A DNA stretch of 64,000 nt from Carbonactinospora thermoautotrophica (GTDB taxonomy: Bacteria > Actinomycetota > Actinomycetes > Streptomycetales > Carbonactinosporaceae), in the NCBI RefSeq assembly GCF_001543895.1, contig NZ_JYIJ01000019.1, forward strand, positions 434,001 through 498,000, written 5' to 3'. The notes below the pieces were generated by a model. The model made no database searches and was not told where the DNA came from. It was given only the letters and a program-made list of their open reading frames with translations. Position numbers and translations under genes: made by a program. Below are positions 45,127 through 54,683 of the stretch, piece after piece (the stretch's first letter is position 1; each line of letters opens with the position of its first letter).

Positions 45127-46668
45127 GTGCGTGTGCCGCTGATGATTGGTGATTTTCTGGAGCGCGCCGCGTTTGTGTTCGGGGAGCGTGAGGCCATCGT
45201 CGATGAGCCGGATGTGTCGGGATCACTCGGCCGGATCACGTATGCTCAGCTCCACAGACGCGCGAAGGGGATGGCGGTCGCTCTCGAGCGGATGGGTGTC
45301 GCGCCGGGGGAGCGGGTCGCAATCGTGAGCCCGAACTCGGGCCGCTTCCTCGTCTCATTCTTCGGGGTGAGCGGGTGGGGCCGGATTCTCGTGCCGATCA
45401 ACTATCGACTGAACATCGACGAGGTTCGCTACATCATCGAGCATTCCGGGGCCACGGTCCTGCTTGTCGATCCCGACCAGAACGCGGCCTTGCGTGACAT
45501 CGACGTGAAGATCCGCATCGTCCTGGACGGTGAGGAGGACGCGGAGCTGTTCGCCGAGACTGACGAAGAGCCAACGCCGTGGGCAGGCGATGAGGACGCG
45601 ACCGCCTCCATCAACTACACGTCAGGGACTACAGCGCGGCCTAAAGGCGTGCAGCTCACTCATCGGAACTGTTGGCTCAACGCCGTGGCGTTGGGTTGGC
45701 ACGCCGGGGTCGGTGATCGGGACGTGTATCTGCACACGCTGCCCATGTTTCACGCCAACGGTTGGGGCATGCCGTACGCGGTCACCGCGATGGGAGGTCG
45801 CCACGTTGTGCAGCGGAAGGTGGATGGCGAGGAGATTCTTCGGCGGATCGAGAGGGAGAAGGTAACGCTGCTGTGTGGCGCGCCAGCGGTGGTGGCGAGG
45901 ATTCTCGATGCCGCCGCGAAGCGGCGGGAACGTGGCGAGGAGGTCCCAGGGCGTGACCGTGTGCGGATGATCGTTGCCGGCGCGCCGCCCCCCTCGAGGA
46001 CGATTGAGCGGGTCGAGACCGAGCTCGGCTGGGAGTTCATCCAGATCTATGGCCTCACCGAAACCTCACCGTTGCTCACGATGAATCGTGCGCCGAAGGA
46101 GTGGGACGGCAAGTCGGCCGCCGACAAGTCGCACCTCCTGTCCCGTGCTGGGGTTCCCGTCCTTGGCGTGCGCATCCGTGTCGACGAGGAGGGGGAGCTG
46201 CTTGCCCGCTCGAACCACGTGTTCGAGGGCTACTGGCACCAGCCCGAGGAGACCGCGAAGGCGATCAAGGACGGGTGGTTCCACACGGGGGATGGCGGCT
46301 ACATGGACGGGCCGTACGCGGTAATCACCGACCGCAAGAAGGATGTGATCATCACGGGGGGTGAGAACGTGTCCTCGATCGAGGTCGAGGATGTCTTGTA
46401 CCAACACCCCGCGGTGGCGGAGGCCGCGGTCATCGGCGTGCCCGACGAGAAGTGGGGTGAAGCCGTTAAGGCCCTTGTCGTCCTTAAAGCGGGCGCGACC
46501 GCGACCGAGCAGGAACTGATCGACTTCTGTCGCGCCAACATGGCCCACTTCAAGTGCCCCAAGTCGGTAGAGTTTCGGGACTCACTCGAGCGCACCGCGA
46601 CTGGAAAGCTCCAGAAGTTCAAGTTGCGCGAACCCTACTGGGCCGGACACGAGCGCCGTGTCCACTGA
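45127..46668 (+). CDS. Fatty-acid/acyl-CoA synthetase (AMP-forming)
   Basis: A 513-residue ANL-superfamily ligase that activates a carboxylic acid to its CoA thioester via an acyl-AMP. Motifs: INYTSGTTARPKGVQLTHRN (P-loop), FIQIYGLTETSPLLTMN (aromatic/ATP motif), GWFHTGDGGYMDGPYAVITD and DRKKDVIITGGENVSSIEVE (hinge), and the catalytic Lys in RTATGKLQKFKLR. GTG at 45127 follows GGGGGAGAGG, better than the frame-start 33 bases upstream. It begins the acyl-CoA operon with the dehydrogenase genes. Chain-length preference is not predictable. Confidence 0.92.
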   Translation: MRVPLMIGDFLERAAFVFGEREAIVDEPDVSGSLGRITYAQLHRRAKGMAVALERMGVAPGERVAIVSPNSGRFLVSFFGVSGWGRILVPINYRLNIDEVRYIIEHSGATVLLVDPDQNAALRDIDVKIRIVLDGEEDAELFAETDEEPTPWAGDEDATASINYTSGTTARPKGVQLTHRNCWLNAVALGWHAGVGDRDVYLHTLPMFHANGWGMPYAVTAMGGRHVVQRKVDGEEILRRIEREKVTLLCGAPAVVARILDAAAKRRERGEEVPGRDRVRMIVAGAPPPSRTIERVETELGWEFIQIYGLTETSPLLTMNRAPKEWDGKSAADKSHLLSRAGVPVLGVRIRVDEEGELLARSNHVFEGYWHQPEETAKAIKDGWFHTGDGGYMDGPYAVITDRKKDVIITGGENVSSIEVEDVLYQHPAVAEAAVIGVPDEKWGEAVKALVVLKAGATATEQELIDFCRANMAHFKCPKSVEFRDSLERTATGKLQKFKLREPYWAGHERRVH

Positions 46669-46737
46669 TCCTTACTGCGCGCCAAGCGGTAGAGCTATGT
46701 CATCCCCCTACTGTCGAAATAACCGAGCGCGAAGAGG

Positions 46738-47050
46738 ATGAGACCGGGTGAACAACGGTTCCAACGGGTCTGTCAAGCGAACAGTGATGCTCCGGGAAGC
46801 GTTGCTGGTGCGGGGTTTGGGCTTGCCCGGGCGACCGAGGAGGAGAAGCGTTCGCAGGTCGAGCGCACCCGGCGATTTAGGGAGAAGCATCGCGAGGAGG
46901 CGCAAAAGGCGCTACCGCGGTTAGGAAACGCGGCTGCCGGTGGTGAGAACGCCTTCGACGTGTTGATGGGCGCGGCCCGGGTCGGCGCGCTCGGCCAAGA
47001 TCACCGAGGTGTTTTTCGAGGTGGGCGGCCAGTACCGCCGCAACGTTTGA
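46738..47050 (+). pseudogene. B12-dependent acyl-CoA mutase, C-terminal remnant
   Basis: The frame encodes FREKHREEAQKALPRLGNA, ENAFDVLMGAARVGALGQ and then, after skipping one base, ITEVFFEVGGQYRRNV and a stop at about 47050. This matches the C-terminal end of the large subunit of methylmalonyl/isobutyryl-CoA mutase-type enzymes. The catalytic barrel is missing upstream and the tail is frameshifted, so it is a remnant. Its place inside an acyl-CoA operon is consistent. Confidence 0.6.
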
Positions 47051-47068
47051 TCCAGGGGAGTGCAGTGC

Positions 47069-47935
47069 GTGAGTGACATTCGTCGGGTGGGTGTTGTCGG
47101 TGCCGGCCTGATGGGATCCGGCATCGCGGAGGTGTGCGCGCGGGCAGGGCTGGATGTGCTGGTGTCCGAACGGGACGCGGCTTCGGCCGAAGCCGGTCGT
47201 GCTCGGGTGGAGAAGTCGTTGGCGCGTGCGGTACGCGCGAAGAAGATCAGTGCTGAGGAGCGGGATTCGGCGCTGCAGCGGCTCCGGTTCGTCGCCGATC
47301 TCGGTGAGATGGTTGACCGGGATCTGGTCGTGGAGACGGTGGCCGAGCACGAGCCGACGAAGCTTGAGGTGTTCGCGGCCCTGGACAAGGTGGTCGAGCG
47401 TTCTGACGCGATCTTCGCGTCAAACACGTCCTCGATTCCGATCATGAAGCTGGCGATGGCCACGAGCCGGCCCGAACAGGTGATCGGGATGCACTTTTTC
47501 AACCCGGTGCCGGTGCTCAAGCTGGTCGAGCTGATTCCGTCGCTGCTGTCCAGTGAGGAGACGCAGGCGCGCGTGGAGGCGTTCGCCACCGGTGTGTTGG
47601 GCAAGACGGTGGTGCGCTCGAAGGACCGGGCCGGGTTCGTGGTCAACGCCCTGTTGATCCCCTACCTGCTGTCGGCGATCCGGATGTTGGAGTCCGGGTT
47701 CGCTTCGGCGCAGGACATCGACAACGGCATGGTCTTGGGCTGCGCGCATCCGATGGGGCCGCTTGCGCTGGTCGATCTGATCGGGTTGGACACCACGAAG
47801 GCGGTGGCCGAGTCGATGTATGAGGAGTTTAAGGAGCCGCTGTATTCTCCGCCGCCGCTGCTGTTGCGCATGGTCGACGCGGGGTTGTTGGGCAGGAAGT
47901 CCGGCCGTGGGTTCTACGACTACGAGGTGAAGTGA
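47069..47935 (+). CDS. 3-hydroxyacyl-CoA dehydrogenase (3-hydroxybutyryl-CoA type)
   Basis: A 288-residue NAD(P)-dependent enzyme that interconverts 3-hydroxyacyl-CoA and 3-ketoacyl-CoA. The Rossmann start is RRVGVVGAGLMGSGIAEVCA; the catalytic region is FASNTSSIPI and the His in IGMHFFNPVPVLKLVELI; C-terminal SGRGFYDYE is family-typical. The GTG at 47069 follows AGGGGAG and gives MSDIRRVGVV; GTG 47060 is an alternative. It overlaps the acyl-CoA dehydrogenase start (TGATG). Confidence 0.93.
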   Translation: MSDIRRVGVVGAGLMGSGIAEVCARAGLDVLVSERDAASAEAGRARVEKSLARAVRAKKISAEERDSALQRLRFVADLGEMVDRDLVVETVAEHEPTKLEVFAALDKVVERSDAIFASNTSSIPIMKLAMATSRPEQVIGMHFFNPVPVLKLVELIPSLLSSEETQARVEAFATGVLGKTVVRSKDRAGFVVNALLIPYLLSAIRMLESGFASAQDIDNGMVLGCAHPMGPLALVDLIGLDTTKAVAESMYEEFKEPLYSPPPLLLRMVDAGLLGRKSGRGFYDYEVK

Positions 47936-49101
47936 TGACCGGGCTGTACCAGCTCGCCGAGGAGCACGAGGCGCTGCGGGAGGCGGTGCGTTCACTGGCG
48001 GAGAAGGAGATCGCGCCGTACGCGGGCGAGGTCGACGAGCAGGAGCGGTTTCCGGTCGAGGCGCACAGCGCCTTGGTGAGGGCCGGCTTCCATGCGGTGC
48101 ACATCCCGGAGGCCTATGACGGGCAGGGTGCGGACTCGGTGGCGACCTGCATCGTCATCGAGGAGGTCGCGCGGGTGTGCGCGTCGTCCTCGCTGATCCC
48201 GGCGGTGAACAAGCTCGGCACCATGCCGATCCTGCTGTCGGGGTCGGAGGAGCTGAAGAAGCAGGTCCTGCCGTCGGTCGCGGCGGGCGAGGCTATGGCG
48301 TCCTACGCGCTGTCCGAGCGCGAGGCCGGGTCGGATACCGCCTCGATGCGCACCCGGGCTCGGCTGGACGGTGACCACTGGGTGCTCAACGGCACCAAGA
48401 GTTGGATCACCAACGCCGGTGAGTCCACCTGGTACACGGTGATGGCGGTGACCGATCCGAACGCCGCCAAACCGTCCCACGGGATTTCGGCCTTCGTTGT
48501 GCACAAAGACGACCCAGGTTTCTCGGTCGGCCCGAAGGAGCGCAAGCTCGGTATCAAGGGCTCGCCCACTCGGGAGATCTACTTCGACAACTGCACGATC
48601 CCGGCGGGCCGGATCATCGGTGAGCCCGGAACCGGTTTGAAGACCGCGCTGAAGACCCTGGACCACACGCGGCCAACCATCGGGGCGCAGGCGGTCGGGA
48701 TCGCGCAGGGCGCGCTGGACGCCGCGATCGCCTACGTCAAGGAGCGCAAGCAGTTCGGTAAGGCGATCGCTGATTTCCAGGGCGTGCAGTTCATGCTCGC
48801 CGACATGGCCATGAAGGTTGAGGCGGCCCGGCACATGGTGTACGTGGCGGCGGCGAGGGCCGAGCGCGGCGAGCCGAACCTCGGCTTCATCTCCAGCGCC
48901 GCCAAGTGCTTCGCCTCCGACGTGGCCATGGAGGTCACGACGAACGCTGTGCAGCTCTTCGGCGGTGCCGGCTACACGCGTGACTTCCCGGTGGAGCGGA
49001 TGATGCGCGACGCCAAGATCACGCAGATCTACGAGGGCACCAACCAGATCCAGCGCATGGTCATGGCCCGCGCCCTGCTCCAACGGGCTGTAGCTGTATA
49101 A
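47935..49101 (+). CDS. Acyl-CoA dehydrogenase
   Basis: A 388-residue FAD-dependent acyl-CoA dehydrogenase that introduces the alpha-beta double bond. Motifs: MASYALSEREAGSDTASMRT (FAD and substrate contacts), WITNAGESTWYTVMAVTD, and the C-terminal TQIYEGTNQIQRMVMARALL with the catalytic Glu of this family. It follows the hydroxyacyl-CoA dehydrogenase by overlap. The pair with the ligase forms a beta-oxidation-like set without its own hydratase or thiolase in this window. Confidence 0.95.
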   Translation: MTGLYQLAEEHEALREAVRSLAEKEIAPYAGEVDEQERFPVEAHSALVRAGFHAVHIPEAYDGQGADSVATCIVIEEVARVCASSSLIPAVNKLGTMPILLSGSEELKKQVLPSVAAGEAMASYALSEREAGSDTASMRTRARLDGDHWVLNGTKSWITNAGESTWYTVMAVTDPNAAKPSHGISAFVVHKDDPGFSVGPKERKLGIKGSPTREIYFDNCTIPAGRIIGEPGTGLKTALKTLDHTRPTIGAQAVGIAQGALDAAIAYVKERKQFGKAIADFQGVQFMLADMAMKVEAARHMVYVAAARAERGEPNLGFISSAAKCFASDVAMEVTTNAVQLFGGAGYTRDFPVERMMRDAKITQIYEGTNQIQRMVMARALLQRAVAV

Positions 49102-49112
49102 GAACAAAAACA

Positions 49113-49162
49113 GTGTGCCTCCTGGCCTGACATGGTGGGCCGAAGGCCCGCAGGAGGAGACA
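49113..49162. terminator. Nested hairpin after the acyl-CoA operon
   Basis: CCTCCTG (49118-49124) pairs with CAGGAGG (49151-49157), and inside it GGGCC-GAA-GGCCC (49137-49149) forms a second stem; GTGT and ACAC close the outside. It lies 11 bases after the acyl-CoA dehydrogenase stop. It could instead be the end of the old IS3 copy that follows. Confidence 0.5.
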
Positions 49163-49187
49163 CCCGGCGAGTGGGCTGATGGCCGAT

Positions 49188-49242
49188 CAGCCGGCTACGT
49201 CGGAAGAACACCGAGCTGAAGCGGACGAACGAGATCTCGAAG
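49188..49242 (+). pseudogene. IS3 orfA fragment
   Basis: The plus strand reads LRRKNTELKRTNEISK, matching the end of IS3-family OrfA (usually LRRENAELKRANEILK). Only about 50 bases remain; the sequence ends at the CTAG target duplication of the IS701 element. Confidence 0.6.
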
Positions 49243-49246
49243 CTAG

Positions 49247-50636
49247 TGCTGCAACGGCATTTATATCTGGGTGGGTGGCCGCGCCGGCGGTAGTGGCAGC
49301 TTCGGGCCTGGTGTTGGCGTCGTCGGCGTCAGCGTGACCAGGCGATTACCTGGTTGTTGGGGTGTAGGGGTGTCAGGAGCAGGGCGGTCAGGAGCCTGCG
49401 GATTTCGGGCACGGTGAGCGGGATCAGCTCACTGTCGCGGGGATCCTCGCCCCCTTTGCGGCGTTGGCGCGCGCGACGGTCAACCACGCGTGGGCCAGCA
49501 TGGACAAGGTGATGTGGGCGTACCAGGCGCGGTAGTGGCGGGCCTGGTCGTGGTCCAGGCCGGCGTCGGTCTTGGCTTGGTGGAAGCATTCTTCGGTCGC
49601 CCAGCGGGTGCCGGCCACCCGGGCCAGTTCGGTCAGGGTGGCGTGGCGGGGCCCGGAGCAGACGTAGTAGGCGATCTCGGTGGGGTCGGCGATGGAGCGG
49701 CGGGCGAGCAGCCAGTGGCCGCGGCCGGGCCGCCAGGCGATGCGGATCGGGACGCGGGCCCAGTCGTACCGGCGCGGGCCGTGGGCGCCGTCTGCGCAGG
49801 ACAGTCGCCGCCAGGCCCGGGCGGGTAGGGCGGCGACGAGCTCGTCGGCCCGCCCAAAGCCGTGCCCCGGGGCGAGGACGTCGTTGTTGCGCCGAGTGGC
49901 CAGCACATACGCCAGATCGTGTTCTTCCAGCCACACCCGCGGGTACTTCACCTGGCCGTAGGTTTCGTCCGCGGTGACCCACGCGAACGGGATCTTCGCG
50001 TCCACGGCTCGGGCCAGTATCGCCATGGCCAGCCGCGGCTTGGTGGCGAACTCGATCTCCTCGGGAATGCCGGCATCCCGGCAGCGGTCACGGTCAACCG
50101 TCCACGACTCCGGCAGGTACAGCTCCCGGCAGGTACAGCTCCCGGTCGATGAGGGTGTGGCCGTGACGGGAGGCGTAGGCGAGGAAGACACCCACCTGGC
50201 AGTTCTCAGTCCGCCCCGCGGTGCCGGAGTACTGCCGCTGTACTCCCGCCGAGCGGGTGCCCTTCTTCACAAACCCGGTGTCATCGACGATCAGTACCGC
50301 CCCGGTGTCGCCAAGGTGTTCGACGAGGTGTCCCGCAGGTCGTCGTGGACCCCGTCAACGTCCCACTCGGCCTTGCGTAACAGCCGCTGTATCCCGTCCG
50401 GGCAGCGCTCGCCCGCGTGTTCAGCCAGCGTCTACCCGTTCTTGCGCTCCAGACCGGCTGTCAGCCCACGCACATAGTCGCGGGCACGTCGACGCGGCTC
50501 GGCCCGAGTGAACCGGGCCGCGACCCGATCGCACAACGCGTCAAGCTCCGCCACCCACCCGGCAAGATCCACATCCGTCACGCCACGAACAACGCCGCAC
50601 GGGCGGAAACGTCACCGACCAAGTGCCGTTGCAGTA
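49247..50636. mobile_element. IS701-family insertion sequence
   Basis: Ends are inverted (TGCTGCAACGGCA at the left; TACTGCAACGGCA as the complement of the right) and flanked by the 4-bp duplication CTAG at 49243-49246 and 50637-50640. The element is 1390 bp and carries one transposase gene on the minus strand. It lies between an IS3 remnant and the start of the intron-split toxin gene. Confidence 0.85.
49329..50581 (-). pseudogene. IS701 transposase with amber codon, frameshifts and a 16-bp duplication
   Basis: From GTG 50581 the frame reads TDVDLAGWVAELDALCDRVA and RRRARDYVRGLTAGLERKNG, then TAG (50432-50434, TGG in relatives), LAEHAGERCPDGIQRLLRKA and a frameshift. A perfect tandem duplication of 16 bp at 50111-50142 breaks the frame again inside ELYLPESW. 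The middle is intact (FAWVTADETYGQVKYPRVWL; RWATEECFHQAKTDAGLD); a last frameshift near 49450 leads to SELIPLTVPEIRRLLTALLL. The copy cannot produce a complete protein. Confidence 0.85.
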
Positions 50637-50730
50637 CTAGCGAGATCAGAAGGTGTAGGTGCAGGAACCAGCGGTAACGCCCCGTAAGAGGGCCATCGGC
50701 TCAAATCTGGTGGATAGGGGCTGGGATGCC

Positions 50731-52626
50731 GTGTGTGACCCGTGCGCGGGTCAACTCCGAAGCCGGTCTGTCAGCGCCGGTGGGGAGGCCACGGTGAAGG
50801 TCTGCGGCGTGGCCGTGGCGATGCTGCCGGGGCATCAGCTGGGCACCTCCCTGATCGATCGGTCACATGGTGAACGTGGGAACCACCCGCGGTCGCCCGT
50901 GCGGCTGGCCGGCCAGGCCAGCCGGGGGCAGGCTCGTCGCCGGCTGAGGGCCGTCGGGTGGGGCGGAGGCCCCGGAGTAGTCCGCGGGCGGGAAAGCCGC
51001 CCGCATGGCGAAGGGGGCCAGCAAGTCGGCAGCGCGGTGGCTGGAATGCCAGGAGGCCGCTGGTGAATACCGGCGATCCGGAACTCGGCCTATTCGCGGC
51101 CGAGCGGCGGGTACTGGAGATCCAGACCAAGCTGCACCGCTGGGCGAACGAAGATCCTCATCGTCGGTTCGACGATCTGTTCAACCTCGTCACCGATCCG
51201 GCGTTCCTTCGGGTCGCGTGGGATCGGGTGCGGGGTAACAACGGTGCCCGCTCGGCCGGGGTAGACGGGGAGACCGCCTACCACATCGAGGCCAGGCGCG
51301 GCGTGGAGCGTTTCCTCGCCGAGTTGCGGGCCGAGCTGAAGGAGCGGCAGGTTCCGCCCGCTGCCGGTGCGGGAACGGGTGATCCCCAAGGCCGGTTGGC
51401 AAGCTGCGCCGGTTGGGGGTCCCGACCGTGCGGGATCGGGTGGTGCAGGCATCCTTGAAGCTGGTGCTGGAGCCGATCTTCGAGGCGGACTTTCACCCGT
51501 GCTCCTCCGGGTTCCGCCCGATGCGGCGCGCGCACGATGCGATCGCCGAGACGCGCACCTTCGCCACCAAGGGCTACCACTGGGTGGTGGAGGGCGACGT
51601 CCAGGCGTGCTTCGATTCCATCGACCACACCGCGCTGATGCGGCGGATGCGGCGACGGGTCGGGGACAAGCGGGTGCTCGCGCTGGTCAAGGCGTTCCTC
51701 AAGGCGGGCATCCTCACCGAGGACGGCGCCGACAGGGACACACGCACCGGCACCCCGCAGGGTGGGATCCTCTCACCGCTGCTGGCCAACATCGCCCTGA
51801 GCGTCTTGGACGAGTTCTTCGCCGAGACCTGGGCCAGGCACAGCGCCACCTACTCCGCTCGGCGTGGTCGCCGTCGCCGGGGGCTGTCGAACTGGCGGCT
51901 GGTGCGGTATGCGGACGACTTCCTGGTGCTGGTGTTCGGCACCAGGGAACACGCCGAGGCCATCCGGGATCAGGTGGGGGCGGTGCTCGCACCGATGGGG
52001 CTGCGCCTGTCGGCGGAGAAGACGAAGATCACCCACATCGATGAGGGCCTCGACTTTCTGCGGTGGCGCGTCCAACGCCACCGCAAACGAGGCACAACCA
52101 AGCGGCACATCTACACCTATCCGGCCAAGAAGGCGCTGCGCGCGGTCACGGCCACGGTGAAGGCGCTGTGCTGCCAAGACGTGAACCGGTCGCTGGCAGC
52201 CCTGATATGGCAGCTCAACCGGGTGCTTCGGGGCTGGACGGCCTACTTCCGGGCCGGGGTGTCCAACGCGACCTTCGAATACCTGCGCGCCTACACCTGG
52301 CGCCGGGTCATCGCATGGATCCGCCGCAAACACCGCCGGATCAGCTGGAAGGAACCCCGCCGCCGCTACTGCCCCGACGACGGGTGGTGGCCCAGACACA
52401 GGGAGGCGATCCTGTTCAACCCCGGCGCGGTGTGCACCACCCACTACCGCTACCGCGGAACAGCGATCCCCTCACCTGGCCGCACACGGCATGAGGACCT
52501 GACCGCAGCCCACCACGGGACTTGCGGAAAGCCGGATGCCCGGAAACGGGCACGTCCGGTTTGGGAGGGCGGCCCGGGGAAACGGACCGATCGAAAGATC
52601 GACACCGCGCCCCGGGCCGACCCCAC
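50731..52626 (+). mobile_element. Group II intron inside the toxin gene
   Basis: The 1896-base intron begins GTGTG (consensus GUGYG) and ends AC. Domain V is at 52530-52562 (AGC triad, GCCCG-GAAA-CGGGC stem-loop); domain VI follows, with GGCCCGGGG near 52571 pairing CCCCGGGCC before the end, and an unpaired A seven bases from the 3' end as branch point. GGCATC at 50831-50836 can pair with the last six bases of exon 1 (GATGCC) as EBS1-IBS1. It carries a maturase frame. The boundaries are supported by the restored toxin reading frame. Confidence 0.85.
51063..52626 (+). pseudogene. Group II intron reverse transcriptase/maturase, two frameshifts
   Basis: The frame starts at GTG 51063 after AGGAGG (VNTGDPELGLFAAERRVLEI) and runs through DPAFLRVAWDRVRGNNGARS. 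One extra G near 51352 and one extra T near 51397 shift the frame twice before LRRLGVPTVRDRVVQASLK. The rest is intact: PCSSGFRPMRRAHDAI, DVQACFDSIDHTAL, TGTPQGGILSPLLANI and the catalytic RYADDFLVLVFG, then the maturase X domain (RGWTAYFRAGVSNATFEY). With the two indels corrected it would be an ordinary intron RT. No stop occurs in this frame before exon 2; the end is given as the intron end. Confidence 0.85.
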
Positions 52627-53837
52627 GAGGACCAGCTGGAGGAGGCCGCCCGGGCCTGGCGGGACTTCGCCGACGAGGTCGAGCACGTCCTCGCCGACGC
52701 CGACCGGGTGGCGCGGGCGGTGGTGGCGGAGAACCACGGCGCGTCGAGCGCGGCGTTCGAGGAGTACTGGCCGCGCCTCGGCGGCGGTGGTGGTCAGTTA
52801 CAGGAAGCGGCGGACGCCGCCCGGCTGGTCGCCGACGTGCTGGAGGGGTTCGCCGACGCGGTCCGCGTCGCCAAACGCCTGGTGCTCGCCCAGCTCGTCG
52901 CGTGCGCGGCCTCCCTGGCCGCCGGCCCGCTGTCCGCGGCAGCGCAGCGTTCCGGCTGGCGATCCGCAAGGCCCTCGATGAGCTGCTCGAACGGGTGGTC
53001 ACAAGCCTGCTGCCCCGGTTGAAGAGCGAGGGCGGCGAGCGGTTCGCGCGCATCCTGCGCGCGCCGCGCAGGCACCTGGAGGACTTCGCCACCCGGCTGC
53101 GCGCCTCCCTGCAAGGGCATGGGCGGCCCACCCCTGGCCCTCGCCGGCGCTGACAACGTCCCGGCCGGTGCCCTGGCCCGCCAGCTCGACGACCTCACCC
53201 ACGTCGAAGCCGGAGGTGGCGGTCCCAACCTCATGGCCATGCTCTCGGGAAAGGGTGGCGGAGGCGCTGGCAAGAGGCCGCAGCTCGTCCGGCAGGACGA
53301 TGATTTCGCCTCGTCCGTCAGCAATCGCGGACTGCGCAAGTCGAGGTTCGACCCGGATGTGGGGTTCATCCCGGCCAACCCGGACGGCAACATCACGCCG
53401 CTGCAGCACGTACTCGGGGGACGGAACAAGCAGCCGAAGGAGAACAGCCAGTTCACGTCGTTCGCGCCCGAGGGTGGCCAAGGCAAGATCTACGGTGAGC
53501 AGGAGATCAAGCTTGACTACCAGCGCCTGCAGGCCGACATCGACTCCGGCAAGGTCAAGGGTGTCGAGATTTGGCCACCGAAGCGGGTCCAGGAATCGAT
53601 CCAGGGGGAGATCGACAAGGTAGCCGGCAAGCAGGTGGAAGTCACTTTGCCGCACGACGCGAGCCCGCAGGAGGTGCAGCAGTTCGCCGAGGATCTGGGC
53701 CTGAGCAAGAGCAAGGCCGAAAAGCTCATCCCGCGGATCCAGGCGCTGTTGAACACCCAACGCGACAGCGAGTGGCTGGTGAGCGGGATCATTCCGAAGG
53801 AGTACATCACCGGCCCATACCCGACCGCACGCCCCTG

Positions 53838-54683
53838 ATGGAGAATGACCACGTGTCCGACGCATCTGCCTCCTCCTCGCCAGGGCCGGCCATCCAGCGG
53901 CTGCTGTTCACCGACTTCGAGGGGCAGCCCGCCGACCCGGACGACGTCATCGCCGACGCCCTGGAGGGCGGATATCGGAAACGCCAAGACGGTGTCCGGG
54001 AAGTCCTGCGGGACCCGAGCGCGGACCCGTACGACCGGTTTCTCGCGTGTTTCGCCCTCACCCGGTGGGCGGATCCGGCCGGTTACGAGGCGGTGATCGA
54101 GGCCGCTCGGGACCCCGAGCGGGTAGTGTGGCGCGGCGCATCCGTCGACCGCTGGTTCGGCGCGGACGACACGTTCGCCCATCTGGCCGAGGCGGTCGGC
54201 CGCAGCGATGATATGGCCGCGGAGCGCGGCACCGGGGAGCTACGCCTGGAAGCCGCCCGCGCGCTGGTCAGGATCGCGGACCGCGTGCAGTTCGAGCGCC
54301 GGCTGCTGTGGATCCTCGATGAGGCCAGCACGGCGATGTTCGCCGAGGACCTGCGAGAGGTGATCGGGCGGGCGCTGCAGCGCCTGGCGAGCCCGGAAGC
54401 CCCGGGGTTCGATCTGGGCACCCAGACCGCCGGGCTGATCGGGGCTCTGGCCTGCGTCGACGAAGCTGAAGCGGTCGCATTCGCCCGCCAGCTCATCGCC
54501 CTGAACCCGGGCGACCGGGCGCTGCGCGAGCTGGCCGACGTCGTCGCCCGCGGTCGTGGGCCGAAGACGCTTGCCCTGCGGGACGAGCTGGCCGCCCTGG
54601 ACGTTCCCCGGATGGAGAAAGCCCTGCAGGAGGCACTGCGCAGCCGCGCTCGCCGCCAGGAGCAGCGTCCCCAGGGCGGCTGA
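53838..54683 (+). CDS. Putative immunity protein, HEAT-like
   Basis: A 281-residue, acidic, helical protein without signal or membrane segments. Repeated helix pairs (YDRFLACFALTRWADPAGYE; GELRLEAARALVRIADRVQF; QTAGLIGALACVDEAEAVAF) suggest HEAT-type repeats. The ATG overlaps the stop of the toxin C-terminal domain (TGATG), the standard place of a polymorphic toxin immunity gene. GTG 53853 is an alternative start. Immunity is inferred from position and fold only. Confidence 0.65.
   Translation: MENDHVSDASASSSPGPAIQRLLFTDFEGQPADPDDVIADALEGGYRKRQDGVREVLRDPSADPYDRFLACFALTRWADPAGYEAVIEAARDPERVVWRGASVDRWFGADDTFAHLAEAVGRSDDMAAERGTGELRLEAARALVRIADRVQFERRLLWILDEASTAMFAEDLREVIGRALQRLASPEAPGFDLGTQTAGLIGALACVDEAEAVAFARQLIALNPGDRALRELADVVARGRGPKTLALRDELAALDVPRMEKALQEALRSRARRQEQRPQGG

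Larger units (their letters stand above)
50659..53838 (+). pseudogene. WXG-type polymorphic toxin gene, split by a group II intron
   Basis: Exon 1 (50659-50730) encodes VQEPAVTPRKRAIGSNLVDR and GWDA; exon 2 (from 52627) continues EDQLEEAARAWRDFADEVEH in the same frame. Removing the intron restores the N-terminal helical WXG100-like domain of secreted polymorphic toxins. Exon 2 has a one-base loss near 52935 and a one-base gain near 53113, so the 60 residues between (LDELLERVVTSLLPRLKSE) are out of frame with a stop at 53022. The C-terminal toxin domain (53119-53838) includes HVLGGRNKQPKENSQFTSFA, which resembles ADP-ribosyltransferase STS motifs; that activity is inference. It overlaps the next gene by TGATG. 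Confidence 0.72.

Noticed and set aside
54083-54683. A real C-terminal domain of the NADAR protein
   Set aside because: The tail is Ser/Arg-rich shadow sequence opposite a good plus-strand gene.
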